Shown one piece after another: positions 45,785 to 57,007 of a stretch of DNA of 64,000 nt. A program made the position numbers and the translations under genes. Each line of letters begins with the position of its first letter. Within the stretch, counting starts at the first letter, position 1. Source of the DNA: Tsukamurella pulmonis (GTDB lineage Bacteria; Actinomycetota; Actinomycetes; Mycobacteriales; Mycobacteriaceae); the NCBI RefSeq assembly GCF_900103175.1, contig NZ_FNLF01000002.1, forward strand, positions 3,176,136 through 3,240,135, read 5' to 3'. The notes under the pieces were generated by a model. That model was not told the origin of the DNA and did no database searches. It saw nothing but the letters and a program-made list of their open reading frames with translations.

Positions 45785-46627
45785 TCAGGCGAGCCGGGTG
45801 ATCTCCACGATCACGTCGAGGTCCGACGCCCCGCCGCCGGCGATCACACCACGCAGCGGGGGCACGTCGGCGTAGTCGCGCCCCACGCCGACGGAGACGT
45901 GGCGCTCGCCGATCGGGACGTCGTTGGTGGGGTCGTAGCCACGCCACTGGCCGGTCCAGGCCTCGATCCAGGCGTGCGACTCCCCCGCCACTGTCGAACC
46001 GACCTCGGCGTCGCGCTGCGGATGCAGGTACCCCGAGACGTACCGGGCCGGGATGCCGACGCTGCGCAGCAGGAGCAGGGTGAGATGGGCGTAGTCCTGG
46101 CACACGCCCTTGCGCTCGTCCCAGGCGTCGATCGCCGACGAGTGCACGCCCGTGGTGCCGGGAACGTAGTCCAGTTCCTCGTGCACCCAGCGGCACACCG
46201 CGAGCACGGCCTCATCGGGCTCGAGGTCCTTGATCAGCTTCTTCGCCTGTCCGGCCAATTTCCGCTGGCGCGGAACGTAATCGGTGAAGCTGAGCAGTTC
46301 GTCGAAGCGGTCGCGGACGCGATCGGTCTCCAGCTCGTCCCAGCCGACCACGTCGCCGGACTCGTCGGCCGCCTCGGTCTCGACGACCGACGCGCCGGTG
46401 ACCTCGAGCGCGGTGTGCGGGGCGTGCAGGTCGAACGCGGTCACCGCGGTGCCCCAGTAGTCGGTGTAGCGGTACGCGCGCGTGGCGGGCACCGTCTCGA
46501 CGCGGTTGAGGATCACGTTCTGCCGCTGATCGCTGCGCGGCGTCAGCCGGGCCTCGTTGTACGACGAGGTGACCGGCGCGTTGTAGCCGAATCCGGTGGA
46601 GTGCACGACTCGAAGACGCCAGCTCAC
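45785..46627 (-). CDS. Transglutaminase-like cysteine peptidase (family with N-terminal beta domain)
   Basis: A 280-residue protein with a bacterial transglutaminase-like domain. The core reads KGVCQDYAHLTLLLLRSVGIPARYVSGYL, with the catalytic Cys in the first part, then GESHAWIEAWTG (His) and the Asp in GYDPTND. An N-terminal beta-rich segment (about 1-100) precedes it. Third gene of an ATP-grasp / alpha-E / transglutaminase operon (as in Rv2411c-Rv2409c). Such trios are predicted to make and cleave peptide bonds; the product is unknown. GTG at 46627 overlaps the upstream stop as GTGA. Confidence 0.88.
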   Translation of the reverse strand: MSWRLRVVHSTGFGYNAPVTSSYNEARLTPRSDQRQNVILNRVETVPATRAYRYTDYWGTAVTAFDLHAPHTALEVTGASVVETEAADESGDVVGWDELETDRVRDRFDELLSFTDYVPRQRKLAGQAKKLIKDLEPDEAVLAVCRWVHEELDYVPGTTGVHSSAIDAWDERKGVCQDYAHLTLLLLRSVGIPARYVSGYLHPQRDAEVGSTVAGESHAWIEAWTGQWRGYDPTNDVPIGERHVSVGVGRDYADVPPLRGVIAGGGASDLDVIVEITRLA

Positions 46628-47593
46628 AGCTCCCCCTCCAGGATGGTGTCGATGTCGCCGCGGGCGCGGGCATCGGTCCACGCGACGTACGGCGTCACGT
46701 GGAAGTAGCGGGCGGTGATGGCCTCGCCCGCGGCCTGGCCGAGCTCCTGCAGCGCGACGAGGCGACGTTGCAGGTCCTCGACCAGCTCACCGGGAGCGAG
46801 GAATTCGAGCTCGCCGCGGGCGCGGCCGAGGAGGCGCTGCGCCTCGGTGCGGGTGCCCAGGCGGCCCTCGCGGCCGCCCTCGATCGCGTTCAGGCAGTCC
46901 TCAGCGGTGGTCAGCGCGTGGATCACCGACCGCGGGAAGAGCCGGTCGACCAGGATGAACTCGACCACGCGGGTCGCATCGAGCACGCCGCGGTGGGTGC
47001 GCAGGTACGTGTCGTGGGCGCCGGTGGCCCGCAGCACCGTGACCCAGGTCGGCGCATTCGCGCGGTCGCCGGCCCGGGAGAGCAGCAGCCGCACGGCCAT
47101 GTCCATCCGCTCGATCGAGCGGCCCAGCAGCATGAACCGGTAGCCCTCGTCGCGCGAGAGCGTCGAGTCGGTCAGTCCGGCGAACATCGCGGCGCGGTTC
47201 TTGATGTAGTTGAGGAACTCGTGCGGGCCGAGGCGGCGCGCGGCGCGCTCCCGCTCGGCGAGGCCGTTGTAGGTGGCGTTGAGGCACTCCCACATCTCGG
47301 AGCTGGTGACCTCTCTTGCGCCGCGGGCGTTCTCGCGGGCGGAGGCGACGCTGGCCGCGATCGAGCCGCTGCCCGGATCCCGGTTGTAGGCGACGACCTC
47401 GGTCACCGACCGCAGATCGAGCGGCTGGTCGGCGGGCGGCTCCGGGATGCCCAGGACGCGGACGAGTTGCCGGGAGGCGCGGTCCTCGTCGATGGTGGCG
47501 TCCTCGAGGAACTGGTGCACGGTCACATCGAGCATGCGGGCGGTGTCATCGGCGCGTTCGGCGTACCGACCGATCCAGTACAGCGCCTCGGCG

Positions 47594-47607
<14 letters not shown>
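46624..47607 (-). CDS. Alpha-E domain protein (DUF403)
   Basis: A 327-residue helical protein of the alpha-E family, which occurs almost always with a circularly permuted ATP-grasp and a transglutaminase. MLARNAEALYWIGRYAERADDTARML at the N-terminus is the family signature. I chose ATG at 47607 with GAGAGG 9 bases upstream; an in-frame ATG at 47616 is also possible. The start overlaps the 3' end of the upstream ATP-grasp gene by 14 bases. Probably an adaptor within the complex. Confidence 0.88.
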
Positions 47608-49279
<1,672 letters not shown>

Positions 49280-49461
49280 CCGGCCATCGTGCCGCACCCG
49301 CGCGGTTTCGGCAGCGGTCTCGTTCACGGCGTGGCAAGGTGTCGGCCAGGCGGTGTTCCCGCGGGCGGCGTCACGATTTGGGTTGTATCCGGGCCACTGG
49401 TAACCTGGTACGTCGGCAGTCAGTACCGGCTGTCCCTTTCGAGACAAGAGAGTTTGAACGC

Positions 49462-49722
49462 GTGGCCAACATCAAGTCCCAGATCAAGCGGATCAAGACC
49501 AACGAGCGCAACCGTCTGCGCAACCAGTCGGCGAAGTCGTCGCTGCGTACCGCCATCCGCCACTTCCGCGAGGCCGTCGAGGCCGGGGACAAGGCCAAGG
49601 CCGGCGACCTGCTCGTGAGCACCAGCCGCCAGCTCGACAAGGCCGCCAGCGCCGGCGTCATCCACGCCAACCAGGCCGCCAACAAGAAGTCGGCGCTCGC
49701 GCTCGCTCTGAACAAGCTCTGA
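49462..49722 (+). CDS. rpsT: 30S ribosomal protein S20
   Basis: An 86-residue basic helical protein of the small subunit, bound to 16S rRNA 5' domain. It begins with [21 protein letters not shown] (GTG start) and ends [19 protein letters not shown], matching S20. Divergent from the ATP-grasp operon. A terminator hairpin follows. Confidence 0.97.
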   Translation: MANIKSQIKRIKTNERNRLRNQSAKSSLRTAIRHFREAVEAGDKAKAGDLLVSTSRQLDKAASAGVIHANQAANKKSALALALNKL

Positions 49723-49744
49723 TCTTCCGCTAGACGCGCGTATC

Positions 49745-49801
49745 ACCGCGCCGCACCACCCACCGGCACCACGCGGGCCGGGACTGGAGCGGCGCGGTTT
49801 T
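49745..49801. terminator. Hairpin with T-tract between rpsT and holA
   Basis: ACCGCGCCGC at 49745-49754 is the exact complement of GCGGCGCGGT at 49789-49798, followed by TTTT at 49798-49801. The loop is 34 bases. It lies between convergent rpsT and holA. Confidence 0.65.
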
Positions 49802-49838
49802 CGCGTATCCGCACCCGGCCCAGGCGGGCCCACCCGGA

Positions 49839-50840
49839 TCAGTTCGCGAGCGTGGCGACCCTGCGGACCGCGATCTCCAGCGCGTAGTCCGGATCGGCCG
49901 CCTGGCCCTTGACGTCCGCGTTCGCCGCGGCCACGGCCTGCAGCGCGCCGGCGACGTTCTCGGCGCGCCAGCGGCGCGCGACCTGCGTCATCTTCTTCAC
50001 CTTCCACGGCGCCATGCCCAGCTCCCCCGCGTCCCGGTACTGATCGGGGGTGCGGCCCAGGCCGCGGATCCGGGCGACGGAGTGCACCGCGTCCGCGAGC
50101 GCGTCCGCGATGAGCACGTGCGGGGTGCCGCGGTGCTGGGCCCAGCGCAGGGACTCGAGCGCGGCGGCCACCTGCCCGGCGACGGCCTTATCGGCGATCT
50201 CGAAGCCGGTGACCTCCGCGCGCCCCGCGTAGTAACGGTGCACGGCAGCGAGATCCACGCGGCCACCGGTGTCGGCGACGAGCTGCGCGATCGCCGCCGC
50301 GAGCTCACGCAGATCCTTACCCACGGAGTCCACGAGCAGGTCGATCAGTTCGTCGGAGACGCGCACCTTCTGCGCGCGGAACTCCGACTTGGCGAAGTCC
50401 GCCCGATCGCGCGCGGAGGTGATGGTGGGCACCTCGACCATCTCCGCCCCGGCCTTCTTCAGCGCCGCCACCATCGACTTCGCCCGGCCGCCGCCGCTGT
50501 GCTCGATCACCAGGGTGATGCCGTCCGGCGGGTTCTTCGCCGCCTCGACGATGAGGTCGACGGGGGCCTTACCGGCCTCTCCCGCGGACTCGAGGACGAC
50601 GATGCGCTCCTCCGCGAACAGCGACGGGCTCAGCAGCTCCACCAGCTCGGATTGATCCACGTCGCCGGCGCGGATCCGCGTCACGGGGACGGCGTCACCC
50701 GCTCCGCCCGGCAGCCCCATGCCGCCGTCGCCCGCGGAGGCCCGCGCCGCCTCTACGATCGCCGAGACCGCCCGCTCCACGAGGAGCCCCTCGGTCCCGA
50801 TCACCACGTGTACGCGCGCGCTGTCCACCACGGCCCCCAT
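49839..50840 (-). CDS. holA: DNA polymerase III subunit delta (HolA)
   Basis: A 333-residue clamp-loader subunit that opens the beta clamp. VHVVIGTEGLLVERAVSAIVEAARA begins the AAA+-like domain. Other conserved parts are ERIVVLESAGEAGKA and GMAPWKVKKMTQVARRW. I used ATG at 50840, though another ATG lies at 50855. Position and orientation match Rv2413c. Confidence 0.92.
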   Translation of the reverse strand: MGAVVDSARVHVVIGTEGLLVERAVSAIVEAARASAGDGGMGLPGGAGDAVPVTRIRAGDVDQSELVELLSPSLFAEERIVVLESAGEAGKAPVDLIVEAAKNPPDGITLVIEHSGGGRAKSMVAALKKAGAEMVEVPTITSARDRADFAKSEFRAQKVRVSDELIDLLVDSVGKDLRELAAAIAQLVADTGGRVDLAAVHRYYAGRAEVTGFEIADKAVAGQVAAALESLRWAQHRGTPHVLIADALADAVHSVARIRGLGRTPDQYRDAGELGMAPWKVKKMTQVARRWRAENVAGALQAVAAANADVKGQAADPDYALEIAVRRVATLAN

Positions 50841-50911
50841 ACTTCCAGACCCCACCGACCATCACGCACGCCACGACCAGCACGACTCCCGACGGCCGAG
50901 TACGCACTCTC

Positions 50912-50925
50912 TAGAGTGGGGGTTG
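50912..50925 (+). promoter_or_regulatory. -10 box for a leaderless orphan gene
   Basis: TAGAGT at 50912-50917 lies 7 bases before the GTG at 50925. No ribosome binding site or -35 box is evident. It is divergent from holA and may be its own promoter. Confidence 0.45.
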
Positions 50926-51785
50926 TGAGACGACGCATTCGGGTGGCGGTCGATCGAAGCAGCGTGTGTATGGGCGACGACATCGACAGCCACGCATCGA
51001 CCGAGACGGTCAGACCGGGAACGACGCTCAGCGCCTTCCTCGGTGCGGCGGAGCCTCACGTCGGGTCGATCGGGTGGTCGTGGTTGGCACGCGTCGATGA
51101 CGTGTACGCCGCAGTGTGGTCGATCGACCACGGAGTGCAGTTGCTAGTCGACGACTACCCGATCACCCGCGGCACTGCACCTAGGAACCTGTACTGGGTG
51201 TATTGGCAGCAGATCGATCCGGCCTGGTTGCACCATAAACTCTCCGGCGGAGCGCCAGTGAATTTCAAACGCCTCCACGACGAGTACAAGCCCATCGGAT
51301 TGGAAAAGCAGGAGCGTGAGGAACGCCAACGAGAACGTGACATCGACGAGCGTTGCGTCAGCGCCAATTGCATGAGGGCCATCGAGAACCTCGGTGCTGA
51401 CATCGAGCTTCACAACGACCGGCTGCTCCGATTCGACCTGCTCGGTCTTCGGTGGACGTTCAAACGGAATGACTCGATGTTCGACATCTACGTCGGCGAC
51501 GATTCTCCCGCTTCGATCCGCCCGCTACCGCTCGCAGAGCGTTGGCTTCTCACGGCGGTGGCCACCCGATCTACGCCGTGCTGGGACCTCTTTTCGCTTG
51601 CACCTGCCGAGAGCACATTCGAATGGCGCGCAATGTCACCGACACTCGGCCGACCCGCACGATGGGAAGCCCGCAAGGACTACGCCGTAGCGCAACTAGA
51701 AGGGGATGACGCCGTCGCCTGCTTCCGATTCGCCGAAGGCAGGACTCTAGAGCAGATCATCGACGCGTTCGTCCGCGGAGAGTAG
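50925..51785 (+). CDS. Orphan protein of unknown function, inserted between holA and comEC
   Basis: A 286-residue protein (271 if ATG at 50970 is the start). Central part rich in charged residues (EKQEREERQRERDIDER), flanked by Trp- and Leu-rich stretches such as AWLHHKLSGGAP and LRFDLLGLRWTFKR. No family recognised. Codon use is less GC-biased than its neighbours, suggesting lateral transfer. The 3' end overlaps that of comEC by 29 bases, and the mycobacterial order has nothing here. GTG start chosen because of the -10 box 7 bases upstream. Function unknown. Confidence 0.7.
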   Translation: MRRRIRVAVDRSSVCMGDDIDSHASTETVRPGTTLSAFLGAAEPHVGSIGWSWLARVDDVYAAVWSIDHGVQLLVDDYPITRGTAPRNLYWVYWQQIDPAWLHHKLSGGAPVNFKRLHDEYKPIGLEKQEREERQRERDIDERCVSANCMRAIENLGADIELHNDRLLRFDLLGLRWTFKRNDSMFDIYVGDDSPASIRPLPLAERWLLTAVATRSTPCWDLFSLAPAESTFEWRAMSPTLGRPARWEARKDYAVAQLEGDDAVACFRFAEGRTLEQIIDAFVRGE

Positions 51786-53271
51786 AGGCACGGCATCGCG
51801 ACGACGATCGGAGTTGGAAGCCGACGGCGCACGCCACGACGAGCGTGATCCCGGTGGCCGCGCCGCCCGGCACGTCGATCACGCCGATCCGGGCGCACCA
51901 CCGTGCCACGCCGATGACCCACCACAGCTCCGGTCCCGTGGCGCGCACCGCGAGCGCGGCGACGGGGCCGAGGACGGGCGCGGCCAGAGCCGCGAGGGTG
52001 CCGACCACGGTGATCACCGGGATCACCGGCCCCGCCAGCAGATTCGCCGCGACGCCGCCGAGCGGCACCCGACCCGAGAACGCGACGACGAGTGGCAGCG
52101 TCACCACCTGCGCCACCACTGTCACCGCCAGCAGGCCCGCCAGTGTGTCCGGCACGCGGGCGGTCACCAGCCGATCGCGCAGTACCGGCGACCACAGCAC
52201 CAGGCCGGCGGTGGCCACCACCGACAGCGCGAAGCCGATGTCGCGGGCCAACGCCGGCCGGACCAGCATCAGCACGATGATCGCCGCGAACAGCGCGACC
52301 AGCGGCTGCCGCCCGCGACGCAGCGCCAGCGCCGCCACGCCGACCAGGCCCATCACCGCCGCCCGCACCACCGACCCGGTGGGCCCCACCAACCCGACGA
52401 ACGCGACGATCGCCACCGTCGTCACCACGGCGCGTGCCCGCAGCGGCAGTCCGAGCGCCGCACACAGGCCTAGCACGCAGAGCGCGATGATCGCGAAGTT
52501 GGCGCCGCTCACGGCCGTCAGGTGGGTCAGGCCGGAGTCCTGGAAGTCACCGCGCACCGTCGGGAGCGTGGCGGACTCGTCGCCGAGCACGAGCGCGGGG
52601 AGCAGCCCGGCGGCGTCGACGGGCAGGGACTGCCCCGCGACCGCTGCGAGCGAGCGGCGCACCGCGGCAGCGGCCCGGAAGTACGGCGGCGCGCGCTCGA
52701 GCACTCTCGGCTCCCCCGCACCGATGAGCACGGCCGCCACGAGCCCCGGCCGGGTACTGCGCAGCACCGTCGAGCGGATCGCGACGTGCTGCCCCGGCAC
52801 GAGGGCGCCCAGATCGTGTGTCGCGCCGAGGAGCAGGACTGCGCCGTGCACGCCCGTCGGCGGGTCCGACCGCACCGCCACGGCCGTGGCTGCCACCAGC
52901 ACCCGCGAGGCGTCGAGGTGGCCGCCCGGATCGCCCGATCGTTGCCGCGGCCACTCGTCGATCTCCAGCAGGACCTCGACCGAACCGCGTCCGTCGTACT
53001 CGGCGATCGAGGCGCGCTCGCGGTCGTGCACGCGCACCGCGACCGACGCGGCGACTCCCGCGCCGAGCCCGGCCGCGGCGGCCACCACGAGGCAGATCGC
53101 CTGCGCCGCGGGCCGCGCGTCCCGCCGCCGCGCGACGGCGGCGGCCGCCGCGATCGCCGCCAGCAGGACCGCCGCCCACGACGCCGCGGCCGCCGAGATC
53201 AGGGCGATCGCCGCGGCCGCCCAGCAGATCAGCGCCGCGGGCAGCAGCCGCAGGTCGAGCCGCTCCTGCAC
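51757..53271 (-). CDS. comEC: ComEC/Rec2 family competence protein, C-terminally short
   Basis: A 504-residue membrane channel protein for DNA uptake. DSGLTHLTAVSGANFAII and GPTGSVVRAAVMGLV are signature stretches of the competence domain. About ten hydrophobic helices follow. The metallo-beta-lactamase domain of longer ComEC proteins is absent, as in related actinobacteria. The last 15 residues (RSSSRCRASTLRGRTRR) look unlike the family and fall where the orphan gene overlaps, so the end may have been altered. Position matches Rv2414c. DNA uptake in this organism is not shown. Confidence 0.85.
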   Translation of the reverse strand: MQERLDLRLLPAALICWAAAAIALISAAAASWAAVLLAAIAAAAAVARRRDARPAAQAICLVVAAAAGLGAGVAASVAVRVHDRERASIAEYDGRGSVEVLLEIDEWPRQRSGDPGGHLDASRVLVAATAVAVRSDPPTGVHGAVLLLGATHDLGALVPGQHVAIRSTVLRSTRPGLVAAVLIGAGEPRVLERAPPYFRAAAAVRRSLAAVAGQSLPVDAAGLLPALVLGDESATLPTVRGDFQDSGLTHLTAVSGANFAIIALCVLGLCAALGLPLRARAVVTTVAIVAFVGLVGPTGSVVRAAVMGLVGVAALALRRGRQPLVALFAAIIVLMLVRPALARDIGFALSVVATAGLVLWSPVLRDRLVTARVPDTLAGLLAVTVVAQVVTLPLVVAFSGRVPLGGVAANLLAGPVIPVITVVGTLAALAAPVLGPVAALAVRATGPELWWVIGVARWCARIGVIDVPGGAATGITLVVACAVGFQLRSSSRCRASTLRGRTRR

Positions 53272-53272
53272 G

Positions 53273-54208
53273 TCACACCGTGGCCATCGGCTTGATCTTC
53301 GCCAGCTTCGCGTCCCCGATCCCGCTGACCTTTCCCAGATCGTCCACCGAGCGGAAGGGACCGTTCTGCTCGCGGTAGGCGATGATCGCGGCCGCCGTCG
53401 CCGCGCCCACGCCCGGCAGCCGGTCGAGTTCCGCAGCGCTCGCGGTGTTGATGTTCACCGATCCGGTGCCGGCCGCTGCGGCGGCTCCCGTGCCCGGCGC
53501 ACCCGACGATGACGCGGCGCCCGGCGCCGATCCCGAGGTGACCGAACTGCGCGGTGTCACCCCGGCTTTCGGGTCCACCGCGCCGACGACCACCTGGTCC
53601 CCGTCGCGCAGGGGCTGAGCGAGGTTGAGGTTCGTGGTGTCGGCGCCGCCGAGGGCCCCGCGCGCGGCGGTCAGCGCATCGGCGACGCGGGCCCCCGGCC
53701 GCAGCCGGTGCAGGCCGGGCGCGCGCACCAGGCCGACCACCGCCACCACCAGCTCCGCCGGCGCCGCGCTGGGGGCCGCGGCGGACGGCGGCGCGGCGGA
53801 CGGCGGCGTGGGCGCGGACGGTTCCACCGATGCGGACGCACCGGCGAAGTCGACCACCGGGTACTCCCCGGTTCCGCCCTCGCGCGCCGGTCCGAACACC
53901 ACCACCGCCGCGACGACGGCGGCGATCACCCCCACCACCACGAGGGCGACGGCGGCCCTGGGCGTGGTGCGCACCCGGTCGACGGTCGAGCGCCACCCCG
54001 ACGGCTCCGGATCGTCCCAGAAGTCGTCGTCGTCCCTGCGCGTGCGCCGCCCGGGCGCGCGGTCGTCGTCCTCGTCGTCACGCACCCGTCCGAGTGCCGC
54101 CCGGCCCGCCGCAGCATCGGCCCCGAAGTCCTCCAGCCACGCGGGCCGCGCGAAGATCTGCTCATCCGCGAGGCCGGTGCCGGCCGTCGCCTCTCGTTCG
54201 CCGTTCAT
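53273..54208 (-). CDS. comEA: ComEA-like DNA-binding protein
   Basis: A 311-residue membrane-anchored protein. A charged N-terminal region is followed by one transmembrane helix (AVALVVVGVIAAVVAAVVVF, about 100-125), a Ser/Pro/Ala linker, an SLBB-type domain and two helix-hairpin-helix motifs ending in VSGIGDAKLAKIKPMATV (LDRLPGVGAATAAAIIAYRE is the first). It binds DNA for uptake with ComEC, whose start follows after one base. ATG at 54208 used. Confidence 0.9.
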   Translation of the reverse strand: MNGEREATAGTGLADEQIFARPAWLEDFGADAAAGRAALGRVRDDEDDDRAPGRRTRRDDDDFWDDPEPSGWRSTVDRVRTTPRAAVALVVVGVIAAVVAAVVVFGPAREGGTGEYPVVDFAGASASVEPSAPTPPSAAPPSAAAPSAAPAELVVAVVGLVRAPGLHRLRPGARVADALTAARGALGGADTTNLNLAQPLRDGDQVVVGAVDPKAGVTPRSSVTSGSAPGAASSSGAPGTGAAAAAGTGSVNINTASAAELDRLPGVGAATAAAIIAYREQNGPFRSVDDLGKVSGIGDAKLAKIKPMATV

Positions 54209-54334
54209 GCGACGAACGTAGAACGACGACACCGTCGGACAGCGCCGCAGAAGGCCTGGCGACGGGGCGCCTGTGGATAACCCCGAACCTGTGGAGGAAC
54301 GGCCCGGCACGGGCCGCACCGACGGTGGGGTGTG

Positions 54335-55189
54335 CTAGGCCTCGGCCTCGTCGGCGACGAGCGCCGGCGCGACCGCGACGCCCACCGCGCCCGGCCCGAG
54401 ATGCGCAGCGATGGTGCCGCCGAAGGGGCCGATCACCAGCTCCTGCAGCTGCGGGAACTCCTCCTTGACCAGCGCGGCGACGCGCTCCGCGGCCTCGGGC
54501 GCCTCGACGTGGTGCACGGCCACGCGCGACGGCCGGTTCCCGAGGTGCTGCGACGCCAGCGCCGCCAACTGATCCCGCGCCCGCGAGACGGTGCGGGTCT
54601 TGCGCTCGGAGACGATCCGGCCGTCCTGCAACCGCAGCACGGGCACGATCTGCAGCGCGCCGCCGAGGAGCTTCGCCAGGGCGCTCACCCGGCCACCGGC
54701 ACGCAGGTGGTCGAGCGTCGCGACGCAGAAGAAACCCTCGGCACCGTCGAGCACCTGCTGCGCTGCGTCGGAGACCTCCTGGGCGGACGCGCCGGCGCGG
54801 GCCAGTCGCGCGGCCTCGAGGACACCGAAGCCCATGGCCATGTCGATGCTGCGCGAGTCGATCACCGTGATGTCGGCGTCCATCAGCGCCGCCTGCGCGA
54901 CCGACGTGGAGTAGGTGGAACTCAGGTGCGAGCTCATGGTGATCACGACGACGCCGTCGACGCCGGCCTCCTCGACCGCGGCCGCCAGCACCTCCCGGAC
55001 CTCGCCCACCGACGGGCCCGACGTGGTCACGCCCTCCTTGACGAAGCGCTCCGCCTGGTACCCCGTGCCGCGGTCGATGTACTCGTTCTCGCCGGCCAGC
55101 ACGTGCAGCGGCAGGATGCGGATGCCCAGCTCGGCGAGCCGCTCCGGGGCGATCGCGGCCGACGCGTCGGTCACCACGACGACACTCAT
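54335..55189 (-). CDS. DegV family fatty-acid-binding protein
   Basis: A 284-residue DegV protein. The family binds fatty acids, in some species as the FakB subunit of fatty acid kinase. ITMSSHLSSTYSTSVAQAAL is the characteristic ligand-pocket segment, and VVVVTDASAAIAPERL begins the fold. No FakA kinase gene is nearby. It is last in an overlapping operon nadD-rsfS-gpgP-octT-degV (ATGA overlap with octT). Confidence 0.92.
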   Translation of the reverse strand: MSVVVVTDASAAIAPERLAELGIRILPLHVLAGENEYIDRGTGYQAERFVKEGVTTSGPSVGEVREVLAAAVEEAGVDGVVVITMSSHLSSTYSTSVAQAALMDADITVIDSRSIDMAMGFGVLEAARLARAGASAQEVSDAAQQVLDGAEGFFCVATLDHLRAGGRVSALAKLLGGALQIVPVLRLQDGRIVSERKTRTVSRARDQLAALASQHLGNRPSRVAVHHVEAPEAAERVAALVKEEFPQLQELVIGPFGGTIAAHLGPGAVGVAVAPALVADEAEA

Positions 55190-55914
55190 CGCGCTCCCCC
55201 TTCCGTGCCGCGCAGTGCGCGCAGCACCCGCTGCGCCACCTGCTCGTGCATCTCGAACGACCAGTGGATCCCGTCCAGGTTATTGATCCCCAGGTCGAAC
55301 GACCACTCGCACAGGTCACGCAGGGGGACCATGGGCACGCCTGTGTCGTCGGACCAGGCCCGCATCGCGCTCTCGGTCCGCGCCCACCCGGGATGCGCGA
55401 AGGAGTACGCCAACGCGCGGTGCGTGGGCGGCGCGAGCACCGCCACCGGCGCCTCGGGGCGCAGGGAGTGGATCGAGTCGTAGGTCTTGCCCAGGTAATC
55501 GACGGTGACGTGCGGCGGCAGCGCCATCGGCCAGCCGACGGGGGCGAAGGTCTTCTGCAGGACGGCGTAGCCGTCGCGGGCCCGGGCTCGCAGCGATGCG
55601 GGCCGCAGGTAGCGGATCTGCTCGCGGATCGCGGTCGGCAACGGCGAGGGCAGCGAATCCATGCCGCCCAGGGCGAGCACCGCCGCCTGCACCGTGGGCA
55701 CGGCCGACCAGACCCGCGGGTCCTGCGTCACGCACCACCAGCCGTCGCGGGTGGTCCATCCGACGCGGGCGAAGAGCTCGCAGCGCAGTCCCAGCTCGGC
55801 GGCCACCAGGTTGGGCCAGATCCGCGGATCCGATGTCGGCAGCGCGCCCTCGGGCCCGTAGAAGCCCAGGGAGTCGCTGAGCACCAGGAGGGTGCCGGAC
55901 GGCGTCGCGCTCAC
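55186..55914 (-). CDS. octT: SGNH octanoyltransferase OctT-like
   Basis: A 242-residue SGNH-hydrolase-fold protein. The catalytic Ser is in LSDSLGFYGPEG (S15), the GxND-like region is ALGGMDSLPSP and the C-terminal catalytic Asp/His are in LDGIHWSFEMH. The mycobacterial homologue (Rv2418c, OctT) octanoylates glucosylglycerate-derived precursors of methylglucose lipopolysaccharide. The adjacent gpgP gene supports this. GTG at 55914 overlaps the gpgP stop as GTGA. Confidence 0.87.
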   Translation of the reverse strand: MSATPSGTLLVLSDSLGFYGPEGALPTSDPRIWPNLVAAELGLRCELFARVGWTTRDGWWCVTQDPRVWSAVPTVQAAVLALGGMDSLPSPLPTAIREQIRYLRPASLRARARDGYAVLQKTFAPVGWPMALPPHVTVDYLGKTYDSIHSLRPEAPVAVLAPPTHRALAYSFAHPGWARTESAMRAWSDDTGVPMVPLRDLCEWSFDLGINNLDGIHWSFEMHEQVAQRVLRALRGTEGGAR

Positions 55915-56600
55915 TGGACCTCGGGGGCCACGTCCGACGAGGCGTTCCACACGTCGAGCCGCCACCGCGGCACGTCGCCGTGGCCGGAGAGCTGCACCCA
56001 GCTGCAGTTGCCGAGGCCACCGAGGATCGGCCAGGAGGTCACCGGCAGGTCCAGCAGGCGGGCGGTCAGCGCGGCGACGAGGCCGCCGTGTGCGACCAGC
56101 ACGACGGGGCGCTCCGAATCGCCCCACTCCGGCAGCCGCTCGATGAGCTCCTCGACCAGCGGGAACGAGCGTGCCGCGACGTCCACCCGGGCCTCCCCGC
56201 CGGGCGGGGCCCACTCGGGCGCGTCCCGCCAGCGCAGCCGCGCGCCGGGCATGTAGGCATCGACCTCGGCGTGGGTGAGCCCCTGCCAGTCCCCCAGCAG
56301 GGTCTCGCGCAGCCGCACGTCGGTCTCGACGGTGCCGCCGGTCACGGCCGCCAGTGCGTCCGCGGTGTCGCGGGCGCGACGCAGGTCGGAGCTGACGATC
56401 GCGAGCGGATCGCGATCGCCGAGCGCCTGGGCCGCCGCGGCGGCCTGCCGCCGCCCGAGATCGGTGAGGTCGGTGTCGAGTTGGCCCTGCATGCGGCCCT
56501 CGGCGTTCGACGCGGTCTGGCCGTGCCGGAGCAGGACGAGCCGGCGCACCGTCGGGGTCAGGCGCTCGACCGAGGAGTCGAGACCGTCCTCCACGTGCAT
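55911..56600 (-). CDS. gpgP: Glucosyl-3-phosphoglycerate phosphatase (histidine phosphatase)
   Basis: A 229-residue member of the histidine phosphatase superfamily. The phosphohistidine motif LRHGQTASN is at about residues 20-28, and the second catalytic His is in VLVAHGGLVAAL. The M. tuberculosis enzyme at this place, Rv2419c, dephosphorylates glucosyl-3-phosphoglycerate in methylglucose lipopolysaccharide synthesis. Overlap ATGA with rsfS. Assignment as GpgP rests on context and octT. Confidence 0.88.
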   Translation of the reverse strand: MHVEDGLDSSVERLTPTVRRLVLLRHGQTASNAEGRMQGQLDTDLTDLGRRQAAAAAQALGDRDPLAIVSSDLRRARDTADALAAVTGGTVETDVRLRETLLGDWQGLTHAEVDAYMPGARLRWRDAPEWAPPGGEARVDVAARSFPLVEELIERLPEWGDSERPVVLVAHGGLVAALTARLLDLPVTSWPILGGLGNCSWVQLSGHGDVPRWRLDVWNASSDVAPEVQ

Positions 56601-57007
56601 CAGGCGTCCTCGCGGTCTCCGTCGGCGCCCTCGGTGCGGGCGTGCTCGCCCAGGCCCTCGACCTCGATGTGCGGGCAGTCCTTCCACAGTTTCTCGAGGG
56701 CGTAGTACTCGCGCTCCTCCTCGTGGAAGACGTGCACCACGATGTCGAGGAAGTCGAGCAGCGCCCAGCGGCCCTCGCGGGCGCCCTCGCGGCGGGTGGG
56801 CTTGACGCCGGCCTCGCGGAGCTGGTCCTCGACCTCCTCGACGATGGCGTTCACCTGCCGCTCGTTGCTCGCCGACGCGATGACGAAGGCCTCGGTCAGC
56901 ACGAGCTGCTCGGAGACGTCGAGCACGACTACGTCCCGGGCGAGCTTGTCGTCGGCCGCACGCGCCGCGATGGCGGCGAGGGTACGGGCCTGATCGGATG
57001 CGGTCAT
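56600..57007 (-). CDS. rsfS: Ribosome silencing factor RsfS
   Basis: A 135-residue protein that binds L14 of the large subunit and blocks subunit joining in starvation. The core reads [21 protein letters not shown] and [31 protein letters not shown], typical of RsfS/Iojap. ATG at 57007 overlaps the nadD stop as ATGA; its own TGA overlaps gpgP. nadD-rsfS order is widely conserved. Confidence 0.95.
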   Translation of the reverse strand: MTASDQARTLAAIAARAADDKLARDVVVLDVSEQLVLTEAFVIASASNERQVNAIVEEVEDQLREAGVKPTRREGAREGRWALLDFLDIVVHVFHEEEREYYALEKLWKDCPHIEVEGLGEHARTEGADGDREDA

